64,000 nt of DNA from Nocardioides sp. YR527 (GTDB lineage Bacteria > Actinomycetota > Actinomycetes > Propionibacteriales > Nocardioidaceae). The first letter of the stretch is position 1, and every line of letters starts with the position of its first letter. The position numbers and the translations under genes were made by a program. Location of the stretch: the NCBI RefSeq assembly GCF_900101045.1, contig NZ_FNFN01000003.1:434001-498000 (forward strand). The letters run 5' to 3'. Positions 9,716 to 16,943 of the stretch are shown here, piece after piece. Under the pieces are notes generated by a model. The model was not told the DNA's origin. It worked only from the letters and a program-made list of their open reading frames with translations, and made no database searches.

Positions 9716-11281
9716 TCAGCCCGCGTAGCGAGCGGCCCGCGCCGTCGGCTCGCCCGGCCCCGCGGCGAGCAGCGCGAGCAGCTCCTCCTCCAGGGCGTCT
9801 CCGACCCGGCGGCAGAACCCCACCGGCTCGTCGGCGGCGTCGGGGGACTCTGCGACGATCCGGTCGACCACACCGATCTGCTGGAGGTCGACGGCGAGGA
9901 CCCGCTGCGCCTCGGCCATCTCGGCGGCGTGGTCGGAGTCGCCGTGCACGATCGCGCTGGCGCCCTCCGGCGGTAGCGGGGAGAGCCAGGCGTGCTGCGC
10001 GGCGACGACCCGGTCGGCGGGGAGGAACGCGAGCGCGCCGCCGCCGTTGCCCTCGCCCAGCATCAGGCTGAGCGTCGGGGTCTCGACGTTGACGAGCGTC
10101 CCCAACGTACGCGCGATCTCGCCGGCGATCCCGCCGTTCTCGGCCTCCGCCGACAACGCCGCGCCGGGGGTGTCGATGACGGTGACGACGGGGAGTCCGA
10201 GGCCGGTGGCGAGCTTCATCCCGCGCTGCGCCTCGCGCAGCCCTTCCGGTCCGAGCGGCTGGTGAGCCTGCTCGCGCCGGTCCTGGGCCAGCACCAGGCA
10301 CGGCGCCGACCCGAACCGCGCCAGCGCGATGATCAGGCCAGGGTCCCGCTCGCCCTGCCCGGTGCCGTTCAACGGCACGACGTCCGAGGCCGCGATCCGA
10401 AGCAGCGCCCGCGCCCCCGGCCGGTCGGTACGCCGGGACCGCGTGATCGCGTCCCAGGTGTCGACCTGTCTGCTGGTCGAGCCGCCGGAGCCGCTAGGCG
10501 GAGGCGTGTCGAGACCAACCCGGTCCACGGACGCGCTCGAGACGACTGTGTTGGTCTCGACACGCTCGCTCTCCCTCAGGGTCTGAACGAAGTGGCCCCG
10601 ACCAGCGGGGAGCCTGAGGTCGAGGATGGTGAGGACCCGGTCGACGAGCCCGGCGAGCTCGTCGGGAGGTACGACGCCGTCGACGAGGCCGTGGGCGAAG
10701 AGGTTCTCCGAGACCTGGACACCAGAGGGGAAGGGGCGGCCGTTGAGCACCTCGTAGACCTTCGGACCGAGGAATCCCAGGAGTGCCCCGGGCTCGGCGA
10801 CGGTGACGTGTCCCAGGGAGCCCCACGAGGCCATCACGCCGCCGGTGGTGGGGTGGCGCAGGTAGACGAGGTAGGGGAGTCCGGCGGTCTTGTGACGGGT
10901 GACCGCCTCGGCGATCCGCACCATCTGCACGAACGCCGGCGTGCCCTCCTGCATCCGGGTCCCGCCCGAGGCAGGCCCCGCCAGCAGCGGCAGCCCCTCG
11001 CGGGTCGCCCGCTCCACGGCCGCGATCAACCGCTCGGCCGACGCGCGCCCGATCGACCCGGCCAGGAACCTGAACTCCGAGAGCACCACGGCCACCCGCC
11101 GCCCGGCGATCCGGGCCTCGCCGGTGACGACCGACTCATCGGTCCCCGCCCGCTCCCGGGCGCGCACCAGGTCGGCGGCGTACGCCTCGGGGAGCTCGCC
11201 GTGGACGGGTGGGGTGTCCCAGGACGTCCAGGTGCCGGCGTCGAGGACGAGGTCGATCAGCTCGGTGGAGGTGAGGCCCAT
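9716..11281 (-). CDS. Fused acetyl/acyl-CoA carboxylase carboxyltransferase (beta-alpha)
   Basis: The 521-residue cytoplasmic enzyme carries both carboxyltransferase halves. The AccD-like half is about residues 1-230 (GPASGGTRMQEGTPAF oxyanion region, GGVMASWGSLG). The AccA-like half is about 275-505 (TVIDTPGAALSAEAE, LMLGEGNGGGAL). It transfers CO2 from carboxybiotin to acetyl- or another acyl-CoA. No N-terminal CxxC zinc ribbon is present. The linker at about 231-272 is low in complexity and encoded by dispersed-repeat DNA (10471-10518 plus an adjacent unit); this is insertion of intergenic-type repeat into a coding region. It stands alone, without a biotin carboxylase gene nearby. Confidence 0.85.
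   Translation of the reverse strand: MGLTSTELIDLVLDAGTWTSWDTPPVHGELPEAYAADLVRARERAGTDESVVTGEARIAGRRVAVVLSEFRFLAGSIGRASAERLIAAVERATREGLPLLAGPASGGTRMQEGTPAFVQMVRIAEAVTRHKTAGLPYLVYLRHPTTGGVMASWGSLGHVTVAEPGALLGFLGPKVYEVLNGRPFPSGVQVSENLFAHGLVDGVVPPDELAGLVDRVLTILDLRLPAGRGHFVQTLRESERVETNTVVSSASVDRVGLDTPPPSGSGGSTSRQVDTWDAITRSRRTDRPGARALLRIAASDVVPLNGTGQGERDPGLIIALARFGSAPCLVLAQDRREQAHQPLGPEGLREAQRGMKLATGLGLPVVTVIDTPGAALSAEAENGGIAGEIARTLGTLVNVETPTLSLMLGEGNGGGALAFLPADRVVAAQHAWLSPLPPEGASAIVHGDSDHAAEMAEAQRVLAVDLQQIGVVDRIVAESPDAADEPVGFCRRVGDALEEELLALLAAGPGEPTARAARYAG
10471..10518. repeat. 48-bp dispersed repeat inside a coding sequence (copy 1)
   Basis: It matches 41067-41114 at 46 of 48 bases, same orientation. 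It contains an internal inverted element around CCGCCGGAGCCGCTAGGCGG. Here it encodes, on the minus strand, the linker VGLDTPPPSGSGGSTSR of the fused carboxyltransferase. A second, related fragment (GTTGGTCTCGACACGCTCGC, 10549-10568) follows and encodes SERVETN. Confidence 0.85.
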
Positions 11282-11302
11282 GCCGGGACCATACCCCGGG
11301 TT

Positions 11303-11376
11303 GGCTCATTGGCTGAGCCTCTGTCCATCCATGGACACGGCGGGCAGATAGTCGATAAAGACAATTAACATTGTCT
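11303..11376 (+). promoter_or_regulatory. Divergent regulatory region with three inverted repeats
   Basis: Between the start codons of the carboxyltransferase (-) and the monooxygenase (+) are GGCTCA-TTGGC-TGAGCC (11303-11319), GTCCAT-CC-ATGGAC (11323-11336) and AGACAAT-TAAC-ATTGTCT (11359-11376). The last is AT-rich, perfect over 7+7 bases and ends 25 bases before the ATG, as expected for an operator over the promoter. Confidence 0.5.
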
Positions 11377-11401
11377 AGAAAACCTCATGAAGGAGTCCGG
11401 A

Positions 11402-12529
11402 ATGAACGCCCCACACGCCCCCGAGTTCCTCTGGTACCTGCCCAACTTCGTCGAGACCGGCCACCGTGGTGACACCGCAGCGCCAGAGGACGGCTACGGC
11501 ACCCTCGACTACCAGGTCCGCCTCGCCGAGGCGGTCGAAGACGCCGGCTGGTCCGGCGCCCTGCTCGGCACCAGCTGGGGCAGGCCCGACACCTTCACGG
11601 TCGCGACCGCCCTGGCGGCCCGCACGACCACCTTCGAGCCGCTCGTCGCGATCCGCCCGGGCTACTGGCGCCCGGCCAACTTCGCCACCTCCGCCGCCAC
11701 TCTCGACCAGCTCAGCCGGGGCAGGGTGCGGGTCAACATCGTCTCCGGCCAGGACGACCTCGCCGCCTACGGCGACCGCGAGGACTCACGCACCGCCCGC
11801 TACGCGCGGACCAAGGAGTTCATGCGGCTGGTGCGGCGGCTCTGGACCGAGGAGGACGTCACCTTCGACGGTGACCACTTCCAGGTCGCCGGCTCCACCA
11901 TCACCCCGCGGCCCTATGCCACCGACGACCGGCCGCATCCCCGGCTCTACTTCGGCGGCGCGTCGTCGGAGGCCGAGGCGGTGGCCGCGACCGAGGCCGA
12001 CGTACAGCTCTTCTGGGGCGAGCCGCTGGACGGCATCGCCGAGCGGGTCGAGCGCCTGCGCGGGCTGGAGGAGTCGCTGGGCCGTGACCTGGAGCCGCTC
12101 GAGTTCGGGCTCAGGATCACCACACTGATCCGCGACACCCGCGAGGAGGCCTGGCGCGACGCGGAGGAGAAGGTCCGCCGGATGGCCGACAATGTCGGCG
12201 ACCGCGAGTTCCGCCGCACCGGCCGGGCGGCCGTCGGGCAGAGCCGGCTCCTCGACCTCGCCGACCGCGGCGACGTGCTCGACGACTGCCTCTACACCGC
12301 CCCGGGACGCTATGGCGGTGGCGGCGCCGGAACCACCTGGCTGGTCGGCGACGCGGACGACGTCGCCGCCGCACTGGGCCGCTACCAGGAGCTCGGCGTG
12401 ACCCACTTCGTCCTCTCGGACACGCCCTACCGGACCGAGGTCGCCCGGGTCGGCGAAGCGCTGATCCCGAGGCTCCGCGACGCGGGCCGGGTCGCGCTAA
12501 CGGGACCAAACGGCGTACGTCGAGCGTAG
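11402..12529 (+). CDS. LLM-class flavin-dependent monooxygenase (alkanesulfonate monooxygenase-like)
   Basis: The 375-residue TIM-barrel enzyme is closest in pattern to SsuD: EFLWYLPNF, ALLGTSWGRPDTFT, VAIRPGYWRPANFAT, RVNIVSGQDD, FYHF-like CDHFQVAGS region and LYFGGASSEAE. The second ATG at 11402 was chosen because AAGGAG (11390-11395) is six bases before it; the upstream ATG at 11387 has no such site. It uses FMNH2 and O2 to cleave a C-S bond or oxidise a related substrate. No transporter or flavin reductase gene is adjacent, which is unusual for a true ssu locus, so the substrate remains open. Confidence 0.82.
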   Translation: MNAPHAPEFLWYLPNFVETGHRGDTAAPEDGYGTLDYQVRLAEAVEDAGWSGALLGTSWGRPDTFTVATALAARTTTFEPLVAIRPGYWRPANFATSAATLDQLSRGRVRVNIVSGQDDLAAYGDREDSRTARYARTKEFMRLVRRLWTEEDVTFDGDHFQVAGSTITPRPYATDDRPHPRLYFGGASSEAEAVAATEADVQLFWGEPLDGIAERVERLRGLEESLGRDLEPLEFGLRITTLIRDTREEAWRDAEEKVRRMADNVGDREFRRTGRAAVGQSRLLDLADRGDVLDDCLYTAPGRYGGGGAGTTWLVGDADDVAAALGRYQELGVTHFVLSDTPYRTEVARVGEALIPRLRDAGRVALTGPNGVRRA

Positions 12530-12566
12530 TTAACCGGAAAGACACGGTCCTGACCTGCGAAAACCG

Positions 12567-12596
12567 TTGGTAGGTGGAGGGTGTTCGCTCTATTCT
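12567..12596 (+). promoter_or_regulatory. Candidate promoter of the HNH leader transcript
   Basis: TTGGTA (12567-12572), an 18-base spacer and TATTCT (12591-12596) form a sigma-70-like promoter. An A-tract (GAAAACC, 12559-12565) precedes the -35, the arrangement described for WhiB7-activated promoters. Transcription would begin near 12603 and open with a 6-bp hairpin (CCCGGT/ACCGGG, 12604-12621). Confidence 0.5.
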
Positions 12597-12654
12597 GGTA
12601 GCACCCGGTCTCACCACCGGGCCAAATCCACCTGACCTGTTGAAGGGCACACGC

Positions 12655-12747
12655 ATGAGCACGCAGCACTCGACCACCGCCCCGGCGGCGTGGTCGCTGA
12701 CCGCTGCGCACGAGCGCGACCCTCATGCCCGCGGGAGCCGACAGTGA
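12655..12747 (+). CDS. 30-codon upstream ORF (candidate leader peptide)
   Basis: ATG to TGA encodes a 30-residue peptide starting MSTQHSTTAPAAW and ending HARGSRQ, with GAAGG 9 bases upstream. It has no homologue that I recognise. Its position between the likely promoter and a U-tailed terminator, with the last codons (GCGGGAGC, 12731-12738) able to pair with the terminator's 5' arm, argues that it is a regulatory uORF rather than a functional protein. Confidence 0.5.
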   Translation: MSTQHSTTAPAAWSLTAAHERDPHARGSRQ

Positions 12748-12751
12748 CCTG

Positions 12752-12830
12752 GGTGCATAGCTGCACCGGATCACTCCGGGCCGCTCCTGCGAGACATGTC
12801 TGTCTCGTCGGGGCGGCCCCTTTCTTATTT
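12752..12830 (+). terminator. Leader attenuator: two small hairpins and a U-tailed terminator
   Basis: After the uORF come GGTGCA-TAGC-TGCACC (12752-12767) and CCGGA-TCAC-TCCGG (12766-12779), which overlap by two bases. Then comes an intrinsic terminator: GGGCCGCTCC (12778-12787) with GGGGCGGCCC (12810-12819), an inner 7-bp CGAGACA/TGTCTCG stem, and TTTCTTATTT directly after. This is the only classical U-tailed terminator placed upstream of a gene in the window. The 5' arm segment GCTCCTGC (12783-12790) can instead pair over 8 bp with uORF codons at 12731-12738. Confidence 0.7.
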
Positions 12831-12895
12831 CAGTCCAGTGTTTCTGTCCGATCTGCACGCGATCTCTATCCGACTCTCCTGGGAGGTAACCGAAG

Positions 12896-13351
12896 ATGAC
12901 CACGACCGTGGGTGCCGTGACCCTGTACAACGCCTCCTTCGAGCCGCTCGGGAGGGTCTCGTTCAAGCATGCCGTGCGGATGCTGTTCCGCGAGGTGGCA
13001 GTGGTTCACGAGCAGCAGGGCGACAAGATGATCGGGCCACATCCATGGCCCAAGGCGGTGCGGCTGGTCCGCTACATCGCCATGCATTGGATGTATCGGC
13101 CGGCCGGCTACTCCCGCGAGGGAGTGCTCAGGCGCGACCAGCATCGTTGTGCCTACTGCGGCGGCCACGCCCGCACCATCGACCATCTGCTGCCACAGTC
13201 ACGCGGCGGCAGATGGACCTGGCTGAATACCGTGGCGGCGTGCGGCAAGTGCAACGGGCGCAAGGGCAACCGCACGCCGGAGGAGGCTCACATGGCTCTC
13301 CGCATCGAGCCGTACGTCCCGACCCGGGCCCAGCTCGCCGCCATCCTCTGA
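12896..13351 (+). CDS. HNH endonuclease family protein
   Basis: The 151-residue protein has a C-terminal HNH domain: zinc-binding CAYC (C85, C88) and CGKC, and the catalytic TIDHLLPQSRGG (H97). The N-terminal about 80 residues (LYNASFEPLGRVSFKHAVRM) resemble the common actinobacterial stand-alone HNH family. A good SD (GGGAGG, 12881-12886) lies nine bases before the ATG. The gene is preceded by a structured leader with a uORF and terminator, so expression is probably conditional. There is no adjacent methylase or restriction partner; cellular role unknown. Confidence 0.85.
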   Translation: MTTTVGAVTLYNASFEPLGRVSFKHAVRMLFREVAVVHEQQGDKMIGPHPWPKAVRLVRYIAMHWMYRPAGYSREGVLRRDQHRCAYCGGHARTIDHLLPQSRGGRWTWLNTVAACGKCNGRKGNRTPEEAHMALRIEPYVPTRAQLAAIL

Positions 13352-13354
13352 CCT

Positions 13355-13405
13355 CCCGCCGTCAGAAGTCGACGTTTCGGCGCCGGAAACCGACTTCTCG
13401 GCGGG
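13355..13405 (+). terminator. Hairpin terminator after the HNH gene
   Basis: CCCGCCG..AGAAGTCG (13355-13371) pairs with CGACTTCTCGGCGGG (13391-13405) with a two-base bulge, and a further GTTTCGGC/GCCGGAAAC stem lies inside. It begins four bases after the stop and is followed by ATTTC. Confidence 0.65.
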
Positions 13406-13458
13406 ATTTCAGGTTCTCGACTTGACGAGGCATTAATAAGTACGATGGACTTACAAAC

Positions 13459-14577
13459 ATGTCCAAGGCGAGGCGTCGTACGTTGCGGCCGATCGGTAAG
13501 TTGCTGCAGGAGGATGCGCGGCGGCATCACCGATCCCTGGTGCTCCAGCACCTCTTCGCGGTGGGTCCGGCGAGCCGCGCCGACCTGGCTCGGGCCTCCG
13601 GTCTGACCCGCGCGACGGTCTCCGATCTGGTGGGCAGCCTGCTCGAGGACGGGCTCGTCGAGGAGCTCGGAGCGCCGGTGGAGAGCCGGGTCGGGAAGCC
13701 GCCGATGCTGGTCGGGCTGGCCGCCGACGCCACGCACATCGTGACCATCGACGTCTCCGGTGACGACCAGGTCGCCGGAGCCGTGCTCAACCTGACCGGC
13801 GACGTCGTCCACCGCACCGCCAGGTGCCGGGAGGGCCGCACCGGGAGCGAGGCCGTACGTCTCGTGAAGGAGCTGGTCACCGAGCTGATCGCGAGCACCG
13901 ACCGGCCGATCCTCGGCGTCGGGATCGGTAGTCCCGGTGTCGTCGCGGCCGACGGCACCGTGGTCGCCGCGCCCAACCTGGGCTGGACCGATGTCGCCCT
14001 GGCCGATCAGGTGCGCCGCGAGAGCGGCCGACCGACGTACGTCGCCAACGACGCCAACACCGCCGTGCTGGGGGAGTACACCTTCGGCCAGTCCGGCGAC
14101 GGCGGCCTGATGCTGATCCGGGTCGGGACCGGTGTCGGTGCGGGTCTCGTGCTCGAGGGAGCGCTGCTCCACGGGTTCGTCGACGCGGCGGGTGAGGTCG
14201 GGCACGTGACCGTCGACCCCGAGGGGCCCCTGTGCGCGTGCGGGCGCAAGGGCTGCCTGGAGACCTTCCTCGCGGTGCCGCGCCTGCGGGAGCGCCTCGA
14301 GACAGCCCACGACGATGCGCTCGTGGAAGCCGGCGAACATCTTGGAAAGGCATTGGCCCCTGTGGTCGGAACCCTGAATCTTCACGAGCTGGTCCTCTCC
14401 GGGCCGGCCGACCTCCTGGACGGTCCGCTTCGCGAGACCGCCGACCGGATCATCCGCGAGCGGACGATGCCGGTCAGCGGCGAGCCGTTGGAGTTCCGTA
14501 CCTCGACGCTCGGCGAGGACGTCGTCATCGTCGGCGCCGCGGTGCTCGTCCTCGCCGGTGAGCTGGGGGTGTCGTGA
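13459..14577 (+). CDS. ROK-family transcriptional regulator (NagC-like)
   Basis: The 372-residue protein has an N-terminal winged helix-turn-helix (about 25-75: SRADLARASGLTRATVSDLV) and a C-terminal ROK sugar-binding domain. The ROK zinc signature GHVTVDP...CACGRKGCLETF is near residue 250. It heads an operon for amino-sugar use, so its ligand is plausibly a GlcNAc-derived sugar or phosphate. TTGACG and an AT-rich run (ATTAATAAGTACGATG) lie just upstream, so the transcript leader must be short. The stop overlaps the next gene. Confidence 0.88.
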   Translation: MSKARRRTLRPIGKLLQEDARRHHRSLVLQHLFAVGPASRADLARASGLTRATVSDLVGSLLEDGLVEELGAPVESRVGKPPMLVGLAADATHIVTIDVSGDDQVAGAVLNLTGDVVHRTARCREGRTGSEAVRLVKELVTELIASTDRPILGVGIGSPGVVAADGTVVAAPNLGWTDVALADQVRRESGRPTYVANDANTAVLGEYTFGQSGDGGLMLIRVGTGVGAGLVLEGALLHGFVDAAGEVGHVTVDPEGPLCACGRKGCLETFLAVPRLRERLETAHDDALVEAGEHLGKALAPVVGTLNLHELVLSGPADLLDGPLRETADRIIRERTMPVSGEPLEFRTSTLGEDVVIVGAAVLVLAGELGVS

Positions 14578-16028
14578 TGCCGTCCCCGACCACCGTCGAG
14601 ACCCTGGCGCTGCGCGTCCAGGTCTCCGCCTTCGCCGGCCCCACCCTGCCGCCCGGCTATGCCGAGCTGCTCCGCGAGGGCTTGGGCGGGATCTGCCTCT
14701 TCGGTCCCAACACCGAGGCCGGTGAGCATTCCGTACGCCGCCTGGCGGCCGAGATCCGGTCGGCATCCGCCGAGGGCGGCTGGGCTCCGGTGATCACCAT
14801 CGACGAGGAGGGTGGGGACGTCACCCGGCTGGAGGCGCTCACCGGATCCTCGGTGCTCGGCGCCGCCGCCCTCGGCGCGGCCGACGACCTGGCGCTGACC
14901 GAGGAGACCGGCCGGGCGATCGGGCTGCGGCTGGCCGGAGCCGGCATCAACCTCAACCTGGCACCCGTCGCGGACGTCAACTCCAACCCCGACAACCCGG
15001 TGATCGCGACCCGGTCCTTCTCCCACGACGCCGGCGTGGCCGCCAAGCACGTGGCCGCGTGGGTGAAGGGCCTGGAGTCGACCGGGGTCGCCGCCTGCGT
15101 CAAGCACTTCCCCGGTCACGGCGACACCGGGCAGGACAGCCATGTCTCCCTGCCGGTCCTCGACGCATCCGTGGAGACGCTTCGCGACCGCGAGCTGGTT
15201 CCCTTCCTGGCGGCCGCCGAGGCCGGAGCCGCCTCGGTGATGACCTCCCACATCATGGTTCCGGCGCTGGATCCCGAGCTCCCCGGCACGCTCTCGGCGC
15301 CGGTGCTGGGGCTGCTGCGCGAGCTGGGCTACGAAGGGCCGATCGTCTCCGACGCCCTCGACATGGCGGGCGCCTCGGCGATCCGGGGGATCCCGGCCGC
15401 GGCGGTGCTCTCGCTCGCGGCCGGCGCGGACCTGTTGATCCTCGGACCCGACAAGCCGACCTCGCTGGTCCGGGACACGGCTGCCGCGATCGTGGCCGCG
15501 GTCGAGTCCGGTGAGCTGCCGCTCGAGCGGCTCCAGGACGCGGTCGCGCGCACCGACAAGCTGCTCGCCGACTTCGCCGGGGCGCAGCAGCGGCCGGAGG
15601 CCGCGCTCGACCCACGGTTCGAGGAGCGCTCCCTCGAGGGCGCTCGCCGGGCGCTCGCGACGGCCAGCGACGACCTCAGCGAGATCCCGCACCTCGCCGG
15701 AGCCCAGGTCGTGACCGTCGACACCGAGGCCAACATCGCCGTGGGCGACGTGCCCTGGGGGCTGCCACCGGACATCGTCGTCCGCCCCGGCGACCCGCTC
15801 CCGGATCTCCCCGACGCACCCCTCATCGTCCAGGTGCGTGACGCGCACCGCCGTCCCGAGGTGGGCCGGACGGTCGCCGAGCTCCCCGGCGCCGTGGTGC
15901 TGGTGGAGTGGGGGTGGCCCGGGGCGTACGACGGGCCGAGGCTGCCACGACTGTGCCCGCAGGGGTTCTCCCTGCCGGGCGTGGCCGCCGTCACCGAGGT
16001 GCTGAGACGATCGGGATGGGGCAGATGA
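14577..16028 (+). CDS. Glycoside hydrolase family 3 beta-N-acetylhexosaminidase
   Basis: The 483-residue enzyme starts at the ATG in the TGATG overlap with the ROK gene; a GTG one codon earlier is also possible. GH3 landmarks: the NagZ-type KHFPGHGDTGQDSH loop near residue 175, which carries the catalytic His/Asp, and the nucleophile Asp in SDALDMAGA near 260. No signal peptide is seen, so it acts in the cytoplasm on GlcNAc-containing disaccharides from peptidoglycan turnover or chitobiose. The kinase and deaminase encoded next would process the released sugar. Confidence 0.88.
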   Translation: MPSPTTVETLALRVQVSAFAGPTLPPGYAELLREGLGGICLFGPNTEAGEHSVRRLAAEIRSASAEGGWAPVITIDEEGGDVTRLEALTGSSVLGAAALGAADDLALTEETGRAIGLRLAGAGINLNLAPVADVNSNPDNPVIATRSFSHDAGVAAKHVAAWVKGLESTGVAACVKHFPGHGDTGQDSHVSLPVLDASVETLRDRELVPFLAAAEAGAASVMTSHIMVPALDPELPGTLSAPVLGLLRELGYEGPIVSDALDMAGASAIRGIPAAAVLSLAAGADLLILGPDKPTSLVRDTAAAIVAAVESGELPLERLQDAVARTDKLLADFAGAQQRPEAALDPRFEERSLEGARRALATASDDLSEIPHLAGAQVVTVDTEANIAVGDVPWGLPPDIVVRPGDPLPDLPDAPLIVQVRDAHRRPEVGRTVAELPGAVVLVEWGWPGAYDGPRLPRLCPQGFSLPGVAAVTEVLRRSGWGR

Positions 16029-16942
16029 GCGGCGCACGGGTAGGCCTCGACATCGGTGGCACCAAGATCCACGGCATCGCGATCGGGCCGGACGGGGCGG
16101 TGCTGGCCGAGGACCGTGCCGCCACCACCCCCGGCGGCGAGGGCGTCGTGAAGAGCGCGGCCGCGGTGGTCGCGAGCCTGCGGGAGGCGCTCGACGGCGG
16201 CGAGATCCGCTCGATCGGGGTCGGCATCCCCGGCATCGTCGACACCCGCGCAGGCACCGTGAAGCATGCGGTCAACCTGGGCCTGGACGGCGACGCCTTC
16301 CCGCTCGCGGAGCTGCTCGGCGCACGGACGGGGGCGGTCGTCACCCTCGAGAACGACACCAACGCGGCCACCCTGGGCGCGCATGCCGTCGAGGACGTCG
16401 ACGACCTGGTCTACCTCTCGCTCGGCACCGGCCTGGCCGCCGGTCTCTACCTCAGCGGCGCGCTCCGCCGAGGCTTCCACGGCGCCGCCGGGGAGGTCGG
16501 GCACCTCCCGGTCGACCCGGAGGGTCCGGTGTGCGGCTGCGGACAGCGCGGCTGCCTCGAGCTCGTCGCCTCCGGTGCCGCACTCGCCGCCGCCTGGCCG
16601 ACGGCGACCGGCCACCCGGCCGCGGCGCTCTTCGCCGCAGCCGCCTCGGGTGACCCGGCGGCCGTCATCGTGCGGGACCGCTTCGCCGACGGCGTCGCCG
16701 CGGCCGTACGCTCGCTCGCTCTCGCCGTCGACCCCGAACGCGTCGTCATCGGCGGGGGTGTCGCGGCGGTCGGGGAGCCCCTGCGGGAGGCGATCGCCCT
16801 CGCGCTGGTCAGGCAGACCGAGACCTCGCCGTTCCTCGCCTCTCTCGAGCTCGCCTCGCGTCTGCGGGTGGTCTCCGCCGCCCCGGTCGCCGCGATCGGC
16901 GCCGCCCTGATCACCCCAGTGAACGATCCGACGAAGGACTGA
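16025..16942 (+). CDS. ROK-family sugar kinase (N-acetylglucosamine/glucosamine kinase-like)
   Basis: The start is the ATG overlapping the GH3 stop (ATGA), giving 305 residues. Features: ATP phosphate loop GLDIGGTKIHG (about 7-17), sugar-binding ENDTNAATLG, and zinc motif GHLPVDPEGPVCGCGQRGCLE. It phosphorylates a hexose or amino sugar. Context (hexosaminidase before, NagB after) favours GlcNAc or glucosamine over glucose. No NagA deacetylase gene is present here, so a deacetylase elsewhere or a glucosamine substrate is implied. Confidence 0.86.
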   Translation: MSGARVGLDIGGTKIHGIAIGPDGAVLAEDRAATTPGGEGVVKSAAAVVASLREALDGGEIRSIGVGIPGIVDTRAGTVKHAVNLGLDGDAFPLAELLGARTGAVVTLENDTNAATLGAHAVEDVDDLVYLSLGTGLAAGLYLSGALRRGFHGAAGEVGHLPVDPEGPVCGCGQRGCLELVASGAALAAAWPTATGHPAAALFAAAASGDPAAVIVRDRFADGVAAAVRSLALAVDPERVVIGGGVAAVGEPLREAIALALVRQTETSPFLASLELASRLRVVSAAPVAAIGAALITPVNDPTKD

Positions 16943-16943
16943 C

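Noticed and set aside
10471..10518. The 48-bp repeat as an IS end or attachment site
   Set aside because: No transposase, flanking duplication or paired inverted end is visible; it behaves as a short dispersed repeat.
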